Shown here piece after piece: positions 9,153 to 18,223 of a DNA stretch of 64,000 bases. The stretch is from positions 914,712-978,711 of the forward strand of contig NZ_NIDE01000017.1 of the NCBI RefSeq assembly GCF_002197845.1. The letters are read 5' to 3'. Each line of letters begins with the position of its first letter. Position 1 is the first letter of the stretch. The position numbers were made by a program, and so were the translations under genes. The DNA comes from Fimbriiglobus ruber (GTDB lineage: Bacteria; Planctomycetota; Planctomycetia; Gemmatales; Gemmataceae). A model generated the notes under the pieces. That model did not search any database, was not told the DNA's origin, and saw only the letters and a program-made list of their open reading frames with translations.

Positions 9153-9293
9153 TAGCCACAGAGGTCACAGAGAACACAGAGGTAAGCAGAATACGAGAGT
9201 TACAGAGGTATTAGATCCCGTGGCGAAGACGCTCACGCTGCCCGATCTGACCTCGTGTTGTGAATTGGTTTTTCTCTGTGGCTTCTGTGGCTA
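9153..9293. repeat. Long inverted repeat (cacagag-type)
   Basis: 22-bp arms at 9153-9174 and 9272-9293 (left arm tagccacagaggtcacagag...) that pair with 2 mismatches across a 97-base spacer, directly between the membrane-anchored protein and the Sco gene. The spacer contains more cacagag/tacagag units. It looks like a dispersed foldback element rather than a terminator, and it ends 39 bases before the next start codon. Confidence 0.8.
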
Positions 9294-9332
9294 AGTTTTG
9301 AAGATTGTCGCCCGAAACGGACACCGGACCCC

Positions 9333-10394
9333 ATGACCCGCACCGCCGGTATCGCCCTGACCCTCGCGATCCTGCTCGCCGCACCCGCCGCGGCGCAGCG
9401 GCTCGGGGTGGGTTCGTACGGCAAGGCGCCGATGCCGGGCGAAAAGGGACCGCTGTCGCCGGAGAACATCGGATTCGATCAGAAGATCGGGGCGGCCGTG
9501 CCGCTCGACCAGGAGCTGTACGACCACGACGGCAAGGTCGTGACCCTGCGGTCTCTGGCCGCGGGCAAGCCGACGATCCTGGTCCTGGCCTACTACCGCT
9601 GCCCGAAGCTGTGTAACGAGGTGCTGACCAGCCTTCTCGACGCGCTCAAGGACGTCCGCCGGGACGACCCGAAGAACGTCGCCGGCGGGCCGTTCAACGT
9701 CGTCGCGATCAGCATCGACCCGCGCGAGGGGCCGGCCCTGGCCCGGGTGAAGCGTGAGTCCTACCTCCGCGAGTACGACGGCCGCTCGCCCGACCAACCG
9801 GGCTGGTGGTTCCTGACCGCCAGCCACGGGCAGGGGACCGACATCAAGACCGCCGACCAGTCGGTCCACGCCCTGGCGGACGCGATCGGGTTCCGGTACA
9901 GCCTGCGGTACCGGATGCGGGAATACCACTACGGCGCCGACACCGGCGCCTGGACGACCGCGACCGGCGACCCGCTCCGCGACCAGCCCCGGGACTACGA
10001 CTACGGGCACGCCAGCGGGATCACGTTCCTGACGCCGGACGGCCGGGTGTCGAGCTACCTGCTCGGCATCAACTACCAGGCGGCCGACGTGAAGGTCGCC
10101 CTCGCCACCGCCGGCGCCGGCAAGACCGGCGGGCTGGTCCCGAAGGAACTGGCCGAGAAGCTACCGGCGTGCTTCGTGTACGACGAGGTGACCGGGAAGT
10201 ACCGGCCCACGATGTTGGCCCTCGCGATCGTGTCCGCGCCGGTGTTCTTGTTGGTGTTGTTCATCGCGGGCCGGACCGTCCGGCGGGGGCTCCGGGAGAC
10301 CCCCCTGACGCCGCCGCCCGAAGTGCTCGCGCGGCTCGCCGCGCCCCAAACCGTACCCCCGACCACCCACGCCGCCCCCGCGGCGAATGGCTAG
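9333..10394 (+). CDS. Sco1/SenC-family copper chaperone with C-terminal membrane anchor
   Basis: 353-residue Sco-family protein. N-terminal signal peptide (MTRTAGIALTLAILLAAPAAA). Thioredoxin-like fold with the copper-binding CPKLC at about residue 90 (YYRCPKLCNEVL) and the distal His in YGHASGITFL near residue 230, the ligand set of Sco proteins that load CuA of oxidase subunit II. After the domain comes a hydrophobic helix (about 292-311, TMLALAIVSAPVFLLVLFIA) and a Pro-rich tail, so it is anchored at the C-terminus. This layout is typical of the Sco proteins placed just before coxB in ACIII-linked caa3 loci. Its stop overlaps an in-frame ATG of coxB that I do not use as the start. Confidence 0.93.
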   Translation: MTRTAGIALTLAILLAAPAAAQRLGVGSYGKAPMPGEKGPLSPENIGFDQKIGAAVPLDQELYDHDGKVVTLRSLAAGKPTILVLAYYRCPKLCNEVLTSLLDALKDVRRDDPKNVAGGPFNVVAISIDPREGPALARVKRESYLREYDGRSPDQPGWWFLTASHGQGTDIKTADQSVHALADAIGFRYSLRYRMREYHYGADTGAWTTATGDPLRDQPRDYDYGHASGITFLTPDGRVSSYLLGINYQAADVKVALATAGAGKTGGLVPKELAEKLPACFVYDEVTGKYRPTMLALAIVSAPVFLLVLFIAGRTVRRGLRETPLTPPPEVLARLAAPQTVPPTTHAAPAANG

Positions 10395-10434
10395 CGGCCG
10401 AGAGAGTCTACCCAGCCGCCGAGGACCGTTGACC

Positions 10435-11475
10435 ATGCTCGCTTCCATCGAAATTCCGTTCCTGCCGCCGCAGGCGACGGAGTTCGCGAAAGAGTCCGAC
10501 CTGCTGTTCTGGTACATCAACGCCGTCGTGCTGGTCGCGTCGATCGTCGTGTACGGAATGCTGACGTACTTCTGCTTCGCGTACGCGCGGAAATCGCCGA
10601 CCGACAAGACCCCGCGGATCCTCGGGTCGACCAAGCTCGAAGTCGCCTGGTCCGTGATCCCGCTCATTTTCTTCCTGTCGTTCTTCGTCTGGGGGACGAA
10701 GCTGTACAGCGAGCAGCTCAAGACGCCGCAGGACGCCCCCGAATACTTCGTCGTCGGCAAGCAGTGGATGTGGAAGATCCAGCACCCGGACGGGCAGCGG
10801 GAGATCAACGAACTCCACCTCCCGGTCGACACCACGGTCAAGGTGACGGGCACGTCCGAGGACGTGATCCACGACTTCGGTATCCCGGCGTTCCGGAGCA
10901 AGATGGACGTCGTCCCCGGCCGGAACACGACGACGTGGTACAAGCCGACCCTTGTTGGCACGTACCACATCTTCTGCGACCAATACTGTGGCCAGGGGCA
11001 CTCCCAGATGGTGGGCAAGGTCCACGTGCTCAGCCAGGCCGATTACGAGTCGTGGAAAGAGGGCTCGTTCCGCATCCGCGAGGGGAAGAACGTGGTGGAC
11101 GGGTCGCCCGCGTGGGAAGGCCGCAAGCTGTTCCTGAAGCTCCAGTGCCACGCCTGCCACAACGCCGAGAACAACGCCCGCGCCCCGCGGCTCGAAGCCA
11201 TGTACGGGACGACCCGCCCGCTCCAGGGTGGGACGCTGCAGAAGTTCGACGACGAGTACATCCGCCAGTCGGTCCGCAACCCGATGGCGAAGGTCGCGGA
11301 GGGGTGGAAGCCGATCATGCCGGCCTTCCCGCTCGACAAGGTGGACGAGATCGAACTCCGGAACCTGACCGCGTTCATCAAATCACTTAAGCCCGGAGAC
11401 CTGCCGCGGCGGACCGAGCAGTTCCCGGCCCCGGTCGGTGCCCCGACCACGGCGACGGAAGGAGGGTCTAAATAG
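10435..11475 (+). CDS. coxB: Cytochrome c oxidase subunit II with fused cytochrome c domain (caa3 type)
   Basis: Subunit II of a caa3-type haem-copper oxidase, 346 residues from ATG 10435. An in-frame ATG at 10387 lies inside the Sco gene; I prefer 10435 because GAGGA lies 8-12 bases upstream and the protein then begins [12 protein letters not shown] just before the first helix. Two transmembrane helices (about 20-45 and 65-90) are followed by the CuA cupredoxin domain with [12 protein letters not shown] near residue 181, in which the usual Glu between the two Cys is Gln. The C-terminal domain is a class I cytochrome c with CHACH near residue 238 and a Met in IMPAF near residue 302. The stop overlaps the coxA GTG start by one base (TAGTG). 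Confidence 0.95.
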   Translation: MLASIEIPFLPPQATEFAKESDLLFWYINAVVLVASIVVYGMLTYFCFAYARKSPTDKTPRILGSTKLEVAWSVIPLIFFLSFFVWGTKLYSEQLKTPQDAPEYFVVGKQWMWKIQHPDGQREINELHLPVDTTVKVTGTSEDVIHDFGIPAFRSKMDVVPGRNTTTWYKPTLVGTYHIFCDQYCGQGHSQMVGKVHVLSQADYESWKEGSFRIREGKNVVDGSPAWEGRKLFLKLQCHACHNAENNARAPRLEAMYGTTRPLQGGTLQKFDDEYIRQSVRNPMAKVAEGWKPIMPAFPLDKVDEIELRNLTAFIKSLKPGDLPRRTEQFPAPVGAPTTATEGGSK

Positions 11476-13243
11476 TGAGCACCGCGCTACCCGAACTCGA
11501 CTACACCCCGCAGGCGCTCCCCGCCCCGGAACTGACCCCGGACGAGGAGAAGAACCGGGTCAATTACCTGAACAACGATTACGGCGTCCTGTCCTGGCTG
11601 CTGACGGTCGACCACAAGCGGATCGGCCTGATGTACCTGGTGTCGGTCAGCGCCTTCTTCCTGTTCGGCGGCCTGGCCGTCATGCTCGTCCGGCTCAACC
11701 TGCTCACCCCGACCGGGGCGATCCTGGAGCTGGACCAGTACAACAAGGCGTTCACGGCCCACGGCACGATCATGCTGTTCCTGTTCCTCATCCCGGTCAT
11801 CCCGGGGGTGCTGGGGAACTACCTGGTCCCGATGATGATCGGGGCCAAGGACATGGCGTTCCCCAAACTGAACCTGCTGAGCTACTACGTGTGGGCCGCG
11901 GGCGCCGCGCTCTTCGTGTGGCAGCTCATGGTCGGTGGCCTCGACACCGGCTGGACCCTGTACCCGCCGTACTCGTCGAAGTACAGTCACACGAACCTGC
12001 TGTACGCCGGCCTCGGGATCTACATCACCGGGTTCTCGTCGATCCTGACGGCGATCAACATCATCGCCACCGTCCACAAGATGCGGTGCCCGGGGATGAC
12101 CTGGACGCGGATGCCGCTGTTCGTGTGGGCGATCTACGCGACGAGCCTGATCCAGATCCTCTCGACGCCGGTGCTGGCCGTCACGGTCATCCTGCTGGCC
12201 GTCGAGCGGACTTTCGGGATCGGGATCTTCGACCCGAACCTGGAAGGCGACCCGCTGCTGTTCCAGCACATGTTCTGGTTCTACTCGCACCCGGCCGTAT
12301 ACATCATGATTCTGCCTGGGATGGGGTGATCAGCGAGACGATCACCTGCTTCAGCCGGAAGAACATCTTCGGGTACATGGCCGTGGCGTGGTCGAGCGTC
12401 GGCATCGCGGTGGTCGGCTTCCTGGTCTGGGGGCACCACATGTTCGTGTCCGGCCAGGGGTACTACCTCGGGATGGTGTTCGCCCTCCTGACGATGCTGG
12501 TCGCCGTCCCGTCCGCCATCAAGGTGTTCAACTGGACGGCCACGATGTACCGCGGGTCGATCACGTACCAGGCCCCGATGCTGTACACGATCGGGTTCCT
12601 GGTCCTGTTCACCGTCGGCGGCGTGACCGGCCTGCACCTGGGCACGATGGGTACCGACATCCACCTGCACGACACGTACTTCGTCATCGCGCACTTCCAC
12701 TTCACGATGGTCGGCGGGATGCTGATGGCGTGGATGGCCGGCCTCCACTTCTGGTGGCCGAAGATGACCGGGAAGATGTACTCGGACTTCTGGAGCCGGC
12801 TGGCCGCCGTGACCGCGGTCGTCGGGTTCCTCTTGACGTTCCTCCCGCAGTTCATCGCCGGGTACAACGGCCTGCCGCGGCGGTACCCGAACTACGCCCC
12901 GGAATTCCAGCTCTGGAACATCATGTCGACGGCCGGGGCGTCGATCCAGGGCGTGGCCTACGTGATGCCGGTGTTCTACCTGGTCGCGTCCCTGTTCACG
13001 GGGCGGGCGGCCGGGCCGAACCCGTGGCGGGCGACCGGCCTGGAGTGGCAGACGCCCTCCCCGCCGCCGCCGCACAACTTCGACGAAGTCCCGGTCGTCT
13101 ACTTCTCGCCTTATGAGTACTCGATCCCGAACGGGCTCGCGGCGCTCGCCGCGGAGGGCGGGCTGGTGACCACCGGACACGAGAACGGACACGCCGGGCA
13201 CGCGGACGCGGCCGGCAGCAAGGGGGTGACCAGTGGCAGCTAG
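11475..13243 (+). CDS. coxA: Cytochrome c oxidase subunit I, interrupted by a single-base frameshift
   Basis: Catalytic subunit I of the oxidase. The first frame (GTG 11475 to TGA 12329, 284 residues) ends abruptly in [13 protein letters not shown]; the next frame continues at once with [19 protein letters not shown], the exact continuation expected for the family, to the stop at 13243. One G is missing from the run 12323-12326 (ATGGGGTGA where ATGGGGGTGATC is expected). The joined protein is about 589 residues with twelve helices. Haem and copper ligands are all present: [18 protein letters not shown] and [21 protein letters not shown] in place of the Glu-containing HPEVY places it with A2-type oxidases. 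Sequencing error, true loss, or -1 ribosomal slippage at ATG-GGG-TGA would all give this picture; error is the simplest. Confidence 0.93.
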
Positions 13244-14057
13244 TGCGACCGCCCACGCGGGCGAGGTGAACCAGGCGCCCGTCGCCCACCACTTCGACAA
13301 CCTGCTCCAGCAGCAGGCGACGGTCCGGTTCGGGATGTGGCTCTTCCTCATCACCGAAGTCCTGTTCTTCGCCGGGGTGATCTGCGCGTACACCGTGTAC
13401 CGCATCTGGTACCCCCGCGAGTTCGAGGCCGGCAGCGCCGCCCTGAACGTCGGCATCGCCTCGGTGAATACGTTCCTGCTGCTCGCCAGCAGCCTGACGA
13501 TCACCCTCGGCATCCGCGCCTGCTACGAGGGGTCGGCCGGCCGCCTCCGCCTCTGGATTCTGGCCACGATGGTCCTCGGGACCGCGTTCCTCGGCCTCAA
13601 GATGCGCGAGTACTACCTCGACTACGAGGAAGGGCTGATCCCGAGCCAGGCCAAGTTCGTGGAGTGGGTGCCCGACGGAAACGGGCAGTTTGTTCCGGTA
13701 CACAGGTCCGTGTTCGGCGAGGCCGTGAAGAAGGCGCTCGAAAAGGAACACGTCAAGACCGATAACGTGAATTTCGACCGGGTGCAGCTGTTCTTCATGT
13801 TCTACTACGTCATGACGGGGCTCCACGTCCTGCACATGGTCGTCGGCCTGGGCCTGCTCTTGTGGCAGTACATCCTGGCCAGCACCGGGTTCTTCAACTA
13901 CCCGCAGCGGTACATCTACATCGAGGTCATGAGCCTGTACTGGCACTTCGTCGACATCGTGTGGATCTTCCTGGTCCCGCTGCTGTACCTGGCCGGGCAC
14001 CACACCTTCGAGCAGGCGGTCGAGGGGTTCAAACAGGCCTTGGGCATGACCCACTAG
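13233..14057 (+). CDS. coxC: Cytochrome c oxidase subunit III
   Basis: Integral subunit III, 274 residues, five predicted helices. It starts at GTG 13233, overlapping the end of coxA by 11 bases. Family features are FGMWLFLITEVLFFAGVICA near residue 35, containing the conserved F-x-x-x-E-x-x-F-F pattern, TLGIRACYEG, and TGLHVLHMVVG near residue 198, with the conserved GLH-x-x-H. Between helices 3 and 4 there is a soluble insert of about 45 residues (EEGLIPSQAKFVEWVPDGNG onwards), common in this lineage. The frame after the coxA break is therefore intact and translationally overlapping, which argues that coxA is normally translated through. Confidence 0.94.
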   Translation: MAASATAHAGEVNQAPVAHHFDNLLQQQATVRFGMWLFLITEVLFFAGVICAYTVYRIWYPREFEAGSAALNVGIASVNTFLLLASSLTITLGIRACYEGSAGRLRLWILATMVLGTAFLGLKMREYYLDYEEGLIPSQAKFVEWVPDGNGQFVPVHRSVFGEAVKKALEKEHVKTDNVNFDRVQLFFMFYYVMTGLHVLHMVVGLGLLLWQYILASTGFFNYPQRYIYIEVMSLYWHFVDIVWIFLVPLLYLAGHHTFEQAVEGFKQALGMTH

Positions 14058-14067
14058 GGAGACGACC

Positions 14068-14391
14068 GTGAGCGCACTGAAAGAAACCGTCTTCGAGAAA
14101 GACGAGCACAAGGTTCCCCCGACGAGCGCCTCCCTGACCACGTTCGTCGTGCTGGCGGTCCTGGCGGCCGTCCAACTGGCCGTCGGGTTCTCGGACCTCG
14201 GGCCGCTCAAGGTGCTCGCCAACCTGCTGATCGCGGGCGTCCAGACCAGCGTCCTGGGCTTGTTCTTCATGGACGTGAAGCAGGGTGACAAGTTGACGTG
14301 GCTCTGCATCGGGGCGTCCGTCTTCTGGACCGGCCTGATGTTCCTGTTCATCCTCACCGACTACCTGACGCGGCACTACGCGGCGTACTGA
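14068..14391 (+). CDS. Cytochrome c oxidase subunit IV-like small membrane protein
   Basis: 107-residue protein with three hydrophobic helices (about 25-45, 50-72 and 82-102), matching the bacterial cytochrome c oxidase subunit IV (CtaF/CyoD-like) family seen after subunit III. GTG start at 14068 with GGGAGACGACC just upstream. The helix-rich middle contains SVLGLFFMDVKQGDKLTWLC, which is like the F-x-M-H/D-x-K loop between helices 2 and 3 of the family. It lies 10 bases after coxC, in the same presumed transcript. A role in oxidase assembly or stability is inferred from family and position. Confidence 0.85.
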   Translation: MSALKETVFEKDEHKVPPTSASLTTFVVLAVLAAVQLAVGFSDLGPLKVLANLLIAGVQTSVLGLFFMDVKQGDKLTWLCIGASVFWTGLMFLFILTDYLTRHYAAY

Positions 14392-14494
14392 CGGAGTCGT
14401 GGTGGTGAACGACGGGCTGTGGACGGAGTCCACGGCCGACGGCCAAGAATCGGCGGCGCGACCGTGGGACGTGCGCGGCGCGTCTGGACGGGAA

Positions 14495-15715
14495 ATGGGA
14501 CGGGTTCGCGGACGATCGTGGAGCGGGGTCGGTTCCCGGGTGGCCGGGGGCTGCCTCGCTCTGTCGTTTAGCGTTGCCGCGTTGATCGCATTTCTGTCGG
14601 GCTGCAGCCGCGACGGGGACGCTGGTGGCGGGTACGACCCGAGCTGGCGTTACCCACTCCGAGCCGACCCGATCGTCGTCCGCGCGCCGGTCGCCCAACC
14701 GCCTGACCGGGCGCCGGCCGGAAAGCTCGACGAGGTCATCGCCACGTTCCCGTCGCTCGGCGGCAAGCTGATCGACACCAAGACGCTGCCCGACGACCGC
14801 AAGCAGGCCCTCACCGCCGCGCTCGACGAGCTGTTCGGCACGCCGGCCGCCCCGACCGTTTCATCAGCCGTCGGCGGCAGCACGGACATCCCTGGCACCG
14901 ACTTGTCCCCAGGATTTTTGGCGGTTGGGAGTCGCGTTTACCGGCGGTTGTGTAACCAGTGCCACGGGATGACCGGCGACGGCCGCGGGCCGAGTGGGCA
15001 GTGGATTTACCCTTGCCCGCGCGACGTCCGCCAGGGCGTGTTCAAAATCGCGACGGCCGGACCCAAGCCGCGGATTGACGCCCTCGTCCGCTTACTCCGT
15101 CAGGGCGTTCCCGGGACGCCGATGCCGGTGTTCGACCTGATCCCGGACGAAGACGTCCGGGCGGTAACGGCCTACGTCGTACACCTGAGCCTCCGCGGGG
15201 AGGTCGAGTTCCGCGTCACCCGTGCGATGCTCGACGAAACTGGCGAGGCCGACGTTAGCGATGTAGCGGCCGAGTGTCGCGGCACCCTGGCGAAGCTGCT
15301 GACCCAGTGGGCCGCGGCCCAGTCCGCCCCGCCGCCGCCCGAGGTGCCCGCCGACCCGGTCGACGCGAAGGACGCCGGTTATCAGGAGTCGGTCCGCCGC
15401 GGGCACGCCTTGTTCACCGACGAAAAACTCGGGTGCGTGAAGTGTCACCAGGACTACGGCCGCAAGGATGTTTACCTGTACGACGTGTGGGGCGGGACGG
15501 CCCGGGCCGCCGACCTGACCCGCGGCGAGTTCCGCTGGGGCCGTGACCCGACCACCCTCGCGGCCCGCGTTCGCCACGGCATCCCCGCGTCCGGAATGCC
15601 GGCCGCGCCCGCGGACCTGACGGCCGAGCAGGTGATCGACCTCGTGCGGTTTGTGGGCGCAGCCGGGTTTCCGCAGCGACTGCCGGAAAATGTGCGAAGC
15701 CAAGTTAAGAATTAA
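14495..15715 (+). CDS. Dihaem cytochrome c lipoprotein
   Basis: Exported cytochrome c with two class I haem sites, CNQCH near residue 152 and CVKCH near residue 315, each in a separate cytochrome domain. I choose ATG 14495 (406 residues) because it is followed by basic residues, a hydrophobic stretch and the lipobox LSGC (residues 30-33); an upstream GTG at 14399 would add 32 residues before this signal. A Met ligand is plausible in GTPMPVFD and in ASGMPAAP. It may carry electrons between ACIII and the oxidase. The last residues (QVKN) and the stop codon lie inside the left arm of the palindromic element at 15702-15990, so the present C-terminus may have been made by that insertion. Confidence 0.88.
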   Translation: MGRVRGRSWSGVGSRVAGGCLALSFSVAALIAFLSGCSRDGDAGGGYDPSWRYPLRADPIVVRAPVAQPPDRAPAGKLDEVIATFPSLGGKLIDTKTLPDDRKQALTAALDELFGTPAAPTVSSAVGGSTDIPGTDLSPGFLAVGSRVYRRLCNQCHGMTGDGRGPSGQWIYPCPRDVRQGVFKIATAGPKPRIDALVRLLRQGVPGTPMPVFDLIPDEDVRAVTAYVVHLSLRGEVEFRVTRAMLDETGEADVSDVAAECRGTLAKLLTQWAAAQSAPPPPEVPADPVDAKDAGYQESVRRGHALFTDEKLGCVKCHQDYGRKDVYLYDVWGGTARAADLTRGEFRWGRDPTTLAARVRHGIPASGMPAAPADLTAEQVIDLVRFVGAAGFPQRLPENVRSQVKN

Positions 15716-15990
15716 AAGTTAAAAAATAGGAAATCAAATGCTTATGTGTTTCACGGTTTCCGGCGAGCGGGGGACGTTAGTCCCCTGATTCTAGGGACAT
15801 AACTCCTGCAATAACGGCCCGCGATCCGCGTGACGGACTCGGAATCACAACGTGAGAAGCGAGACGTACAGGGAAACGTGACGCGCGCAGAATCAGGCGA
15901 CTAACGTCCCCCGCTCGCCGGAAAACCAGTACCAAGCAGACAAGCGTATTTTGTCTTCTTTTATAATTTTTAACTTTTAATTTTTAACTT
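15702..15990. repeat. Nested palindromic element between the cytochrome c gene and ctaA
   Basis: A MITE-like foldback. Outer AT-rich arms of 24 bp (15702-15725 and 15967-15990, aagttaagaattaaaagtta...) pair with one mismatch. Inner GC-rich arms of 34 bp (15757-15790 and 15891-15924, starting tttccggcgagcgggggacg) also pair with one mismatch around a 100-base loop. The element fills the whole gap: the left arm contains the stop of the upstream gene and the right arm ends one base before the ctaA ATG. No transposase is inside it. It could be mobile by a transposase in trans or serve as an RNA structure. Confidence 0.85.
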
Positions 15991-15991
15991 C

Positions 15992-17170
15992 ATGACCGAC
16001 TCTCCCCCGCTCCTCCGCCCCGTCCCCCGCTGGGTCCGCATCTGGGCGGTCCTGACCGCGACCGTCGCGCTGTTGCTTCTGTTCCTGCTCGGCGGATTCG
16101 TCACGTCGTTCCGCGTCGGGATGGCCGACCCGGTGTGGCCGACGGAGCCGTGGTATCTCGTCGACAAGGACTGGCAGAAGCTCGAATTCGGCTTCCTTGT
16201 CGAACACACGCACCGGGCGGCGGGCTGGGTGGTCGGGATTCTGGTGAGCGTGTTGGCCGTCGGCGCGTGGGCGTCCGAGCCGAGCAAGACGTTGCGGTGG
16301 GCCGGGTTGGCCGCCATCGCGCTGCTGCTAGTCGCGTATGGCGAGTTCCACCGCGGGATGTCGGCCGCCGAGACCGCGGGGCGGGCGGGCCAGCCGATGG
16401 ACACCATCCCGATTCCGATCGGACCCGGCATCGCGACCGCGACGATGGCGGGTTTGTGCCTCGTCGTGGCGGGGCTGGCTGTGACCGGCGGGGCGTTCGG
16501 CCGGTGGGCGCGGGCGATGGCGGTGGTCGGCCTGATCGCCGTCATGATCCAGGGGTTGCTCGGCGGGTTCCGGGTGTTCCTGAACCAGCTGTACGGCACA
16601 GAACTGGCCGCGTACCACGGGACGTTCGCCCAGGTCGTGTTCGCGGTGCTGGCGAGCGTCGTCACACTGTCCGCGCCGCGGGGGGTGGGGGATTCGCTGC
16701 CGGACACCGACCGGGATCGGCTCAAGACGCTGTCACTCGTGCTGCCCGCGGCCGTGTTCGTCCAGTTGGTGTGGGGCGTCTGGCTGCGGCACGTCGGCTC
16801 GCCGCTCGCCCAGCGGTTGCACGTGATGACCGCGTTCGTCGTGACCGGGGTCGCCGTGTGGCTGGTCGTCCGCTCGCTGGCCTCGCCGGTCGGGCGGAAG
16901 CAGCTCGGGTTCCTGGCGTACCACCTGGTCGGCATCCTGGCCGTACAGGTGATGCTCGGGGTCGAGGCGTGGATGGGCAAGTTCGCCGCGGCCGGCCCGC
17001 AAGCCCTGGTGCCGCCCATGCTGCGCCAGGTGTCTCCCGGGGCGGCCGCTACCCGCACACTGCACGTCGTCGTCGGTACGAGCCTGCTGGCGGCGGCCGT
17101 CGTGTTCGCGTTGCACGTCTGGCGGCGGCCGCTCGAAGCGTCCCTATTGCCGCAAAAGACCGAGGATTAA
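15992..17170 (+). CDS. ctaA: Haem A synthase (CtaA/Cox15)
   Basis: Integral membrane enzyme that oxidises haem O to haem A for the caa3 oxidase, 392 residues with eight hydrophobic helices, somewhat longer than usual. Conserved haem-ligand histidines are visible in the two homologous halves: EHTHRAAGW (about 69-77) and GEFHRG in the first, YHGTFAQ between them, and RLHVMTAF (about 272) and LHVVVG (about 356) in the second. The N-terminal helix ends in GGFVTSFRVGMADPVWPT, resembling the G-x-x-V-x-x-S/T-x-x-G-L-x-x-x-D-W-P motif of the family. It sits one base after the palindromic element and just before ctaB, its substrate-supplying partner. Confidence 0.95.
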   Translation: MTDSPPLLRPVPRWVRIWAVLTATVALLLLFLLGGFVTSFRVGMADPVWPTEPWYLVDKDWQKLEFGFLVEHTHRAAGWVVGILVSVLAVGAWASEPSKTLRWAGLAAIALLLVAYGEFHRGMSAAETAGRAGQPMDTIPIPIGPGIATATMAGLCLVVAGLAVTGGAFGRWARAMAVVGLIAVMIQGLLGGFRVFLNQLYGTELAAYHGTFAQVVFAVLASVVTLSAPRGVGDSLPDTDRDRLKTLSLVLPAAVFVQLVWGVWLRHVGSPLAQRLHVMTAFVVTGVAVWLVVRSLASPVGRKQLGFLAYHLVGILAVQVMLGVEAWMGKFAAAGPQALVPPMLRQVSPGAAATRTLHVVVGTSLLAAAVVFALHVWRRPLEASLLPQKTED

Positions 17171-17233
17171 GCGCGGCCCGCCCCGCCGCCTTCATACAAC
17201 ATCGGATAACCCTACGCTGCCCGGGAAGCCGGC

Positions 17234-18172
17234 ATGAGAGCGTCCGCAATGGCCACCGTCGAACCGATTACCGAGACCGTCGTGCCCAAGTTGCGCGTGG
17301 CCGATTACGTCGAACTGACCAAGCCCCGGATCGCGACGATGGCGCTCGTCACCGTCGCCGTCGGGTTCCTGCTCGGCGCCCCGACGGCCGAGTTCCGGGC
17401 GGACCTCCTCGTCCACACGCTGATCGGCGCGGGGATGGTGGCGGCCGGTGGCAGCGCGCTGAACCACTGGCTCGAACGCCGGGCCGACGCCCGGATGCAC
17501 CGGACCGCGAACCGGCCCCTCCCGGCCGGCCGCGTAACGCCGGCCGAGGTGGTCGCGTTCGGCGTCGCCCTCGGCGTGGGTGGGGTGGCGTACCTCGCGT
17601 TGATGTTGCCTTCGCCCGCGGCGGCCATCGCGGCGGCCCTGACCGGCGTGCTGTACGTCGCCGTGTACACCCCGCTCAAGCGGATGACGACGTGGAACAC
17701 GGTCATCGGTGCGGTCCCCGGGGCGCTGCCGCCGGTGATCGGCTGGTGCGCGGCCCGCGGGGACGTGACGCCGCAGGTCTGGTCGCTGTTCGCGATCCTG
17801 TTCGTGTGGCAGCTGCCGCACTTCTACTCGATCGCCTGGCTCTACCGCCACGACTATGCGCGGGGCGGGATGAAAATGCTCCCCGTCCTCGACCACAGCG
17901 ACGGTCGACTGACCGGCTGGGCCACGGCGCTGACGTGCGGAGTGTTGCTATTCGTGACCGCCGCCCCGACCGCGGTGGGGGCGGCCGGGTGGGTCTATCT
18001 GGTCGGCGCGATTCCGTTCGCGGTCTGGTTCCTGGCCCGGTGCGTGCGCTTCGCGATGGTGCGGAACGATCGGACCGCCCGGACGGTCCTGCGCGGGTCA
18101 CTGGTTTACCTACTCGGCGTGATGGCCCTCCTCGTCGCCGACGGCGTTCTGCCTCGTTACCTCGGAAACTGA
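17234..18172 (+). CDS. ctaB: Protohaem IX farnesyltransferase (haem O synthase)
   Basis: UbiA-superfamily prenyltransferase that adds a farnesyl group to haem B, giving haem O for CtaA. 312 residues, about nine helices. The family start VADYVELTKPRI is at residues 23-34. The first Asp-rich motif region is NHWLERRADARMHRTANRPL (about residues 76-95), and the second lies around FYSIAWLYRHDYARGGMKML near residue 197, with the conserved D-Y-x-x-x-G/A-G-x-x-M-L. ATG 17234 and the in-frame ATG 17249 are both possible starts. Neighbours ctaA (upstream) and Sco (downstream) complete the oxidase-maturation set. Confidence 0.95.
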   Translation: MRASAMATVEPITETVVPKLRVADYVELTKPRIATMALVTVAVGFLLGAPTAEFRADLLVHTLIGAGMVAAGGSALNHWLERRADARMHRTANRPLPAGRVTPAEVVAFGVALGVGGVAYLALMLPSPAAAIAAALTGVLYVAVYTPLKRMTTWNTVIGAVPGALPPVIGWCAARGDVTPQVWSLFAILFVWQLPHFYSIAWLYRHDYARGGMKMLPVLDHSDGRLTGWATALTCGVLLFVTAAPTAVGAAGWVYLVGAIPFAVWFLARCVRFAMVRNDRTARTVLRGSLVYLLGVMALLVADGVLPRYLGN

Positions 18173-18223
18173 GAACGCGACCAGAGCGCCTCGCGACAAT
18201 CCTCTTTGCCGGGAGAGCTAACG

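Noticed and set aside
12321-12332. Programmed -1 frameshifting as the main explanation for coxA.
   Set aside because: There is no classic slippery heptamer and I could not make out a clear downstream pseudoknot; a homopolymer error explains it more simply. It is kept only as an alternative.
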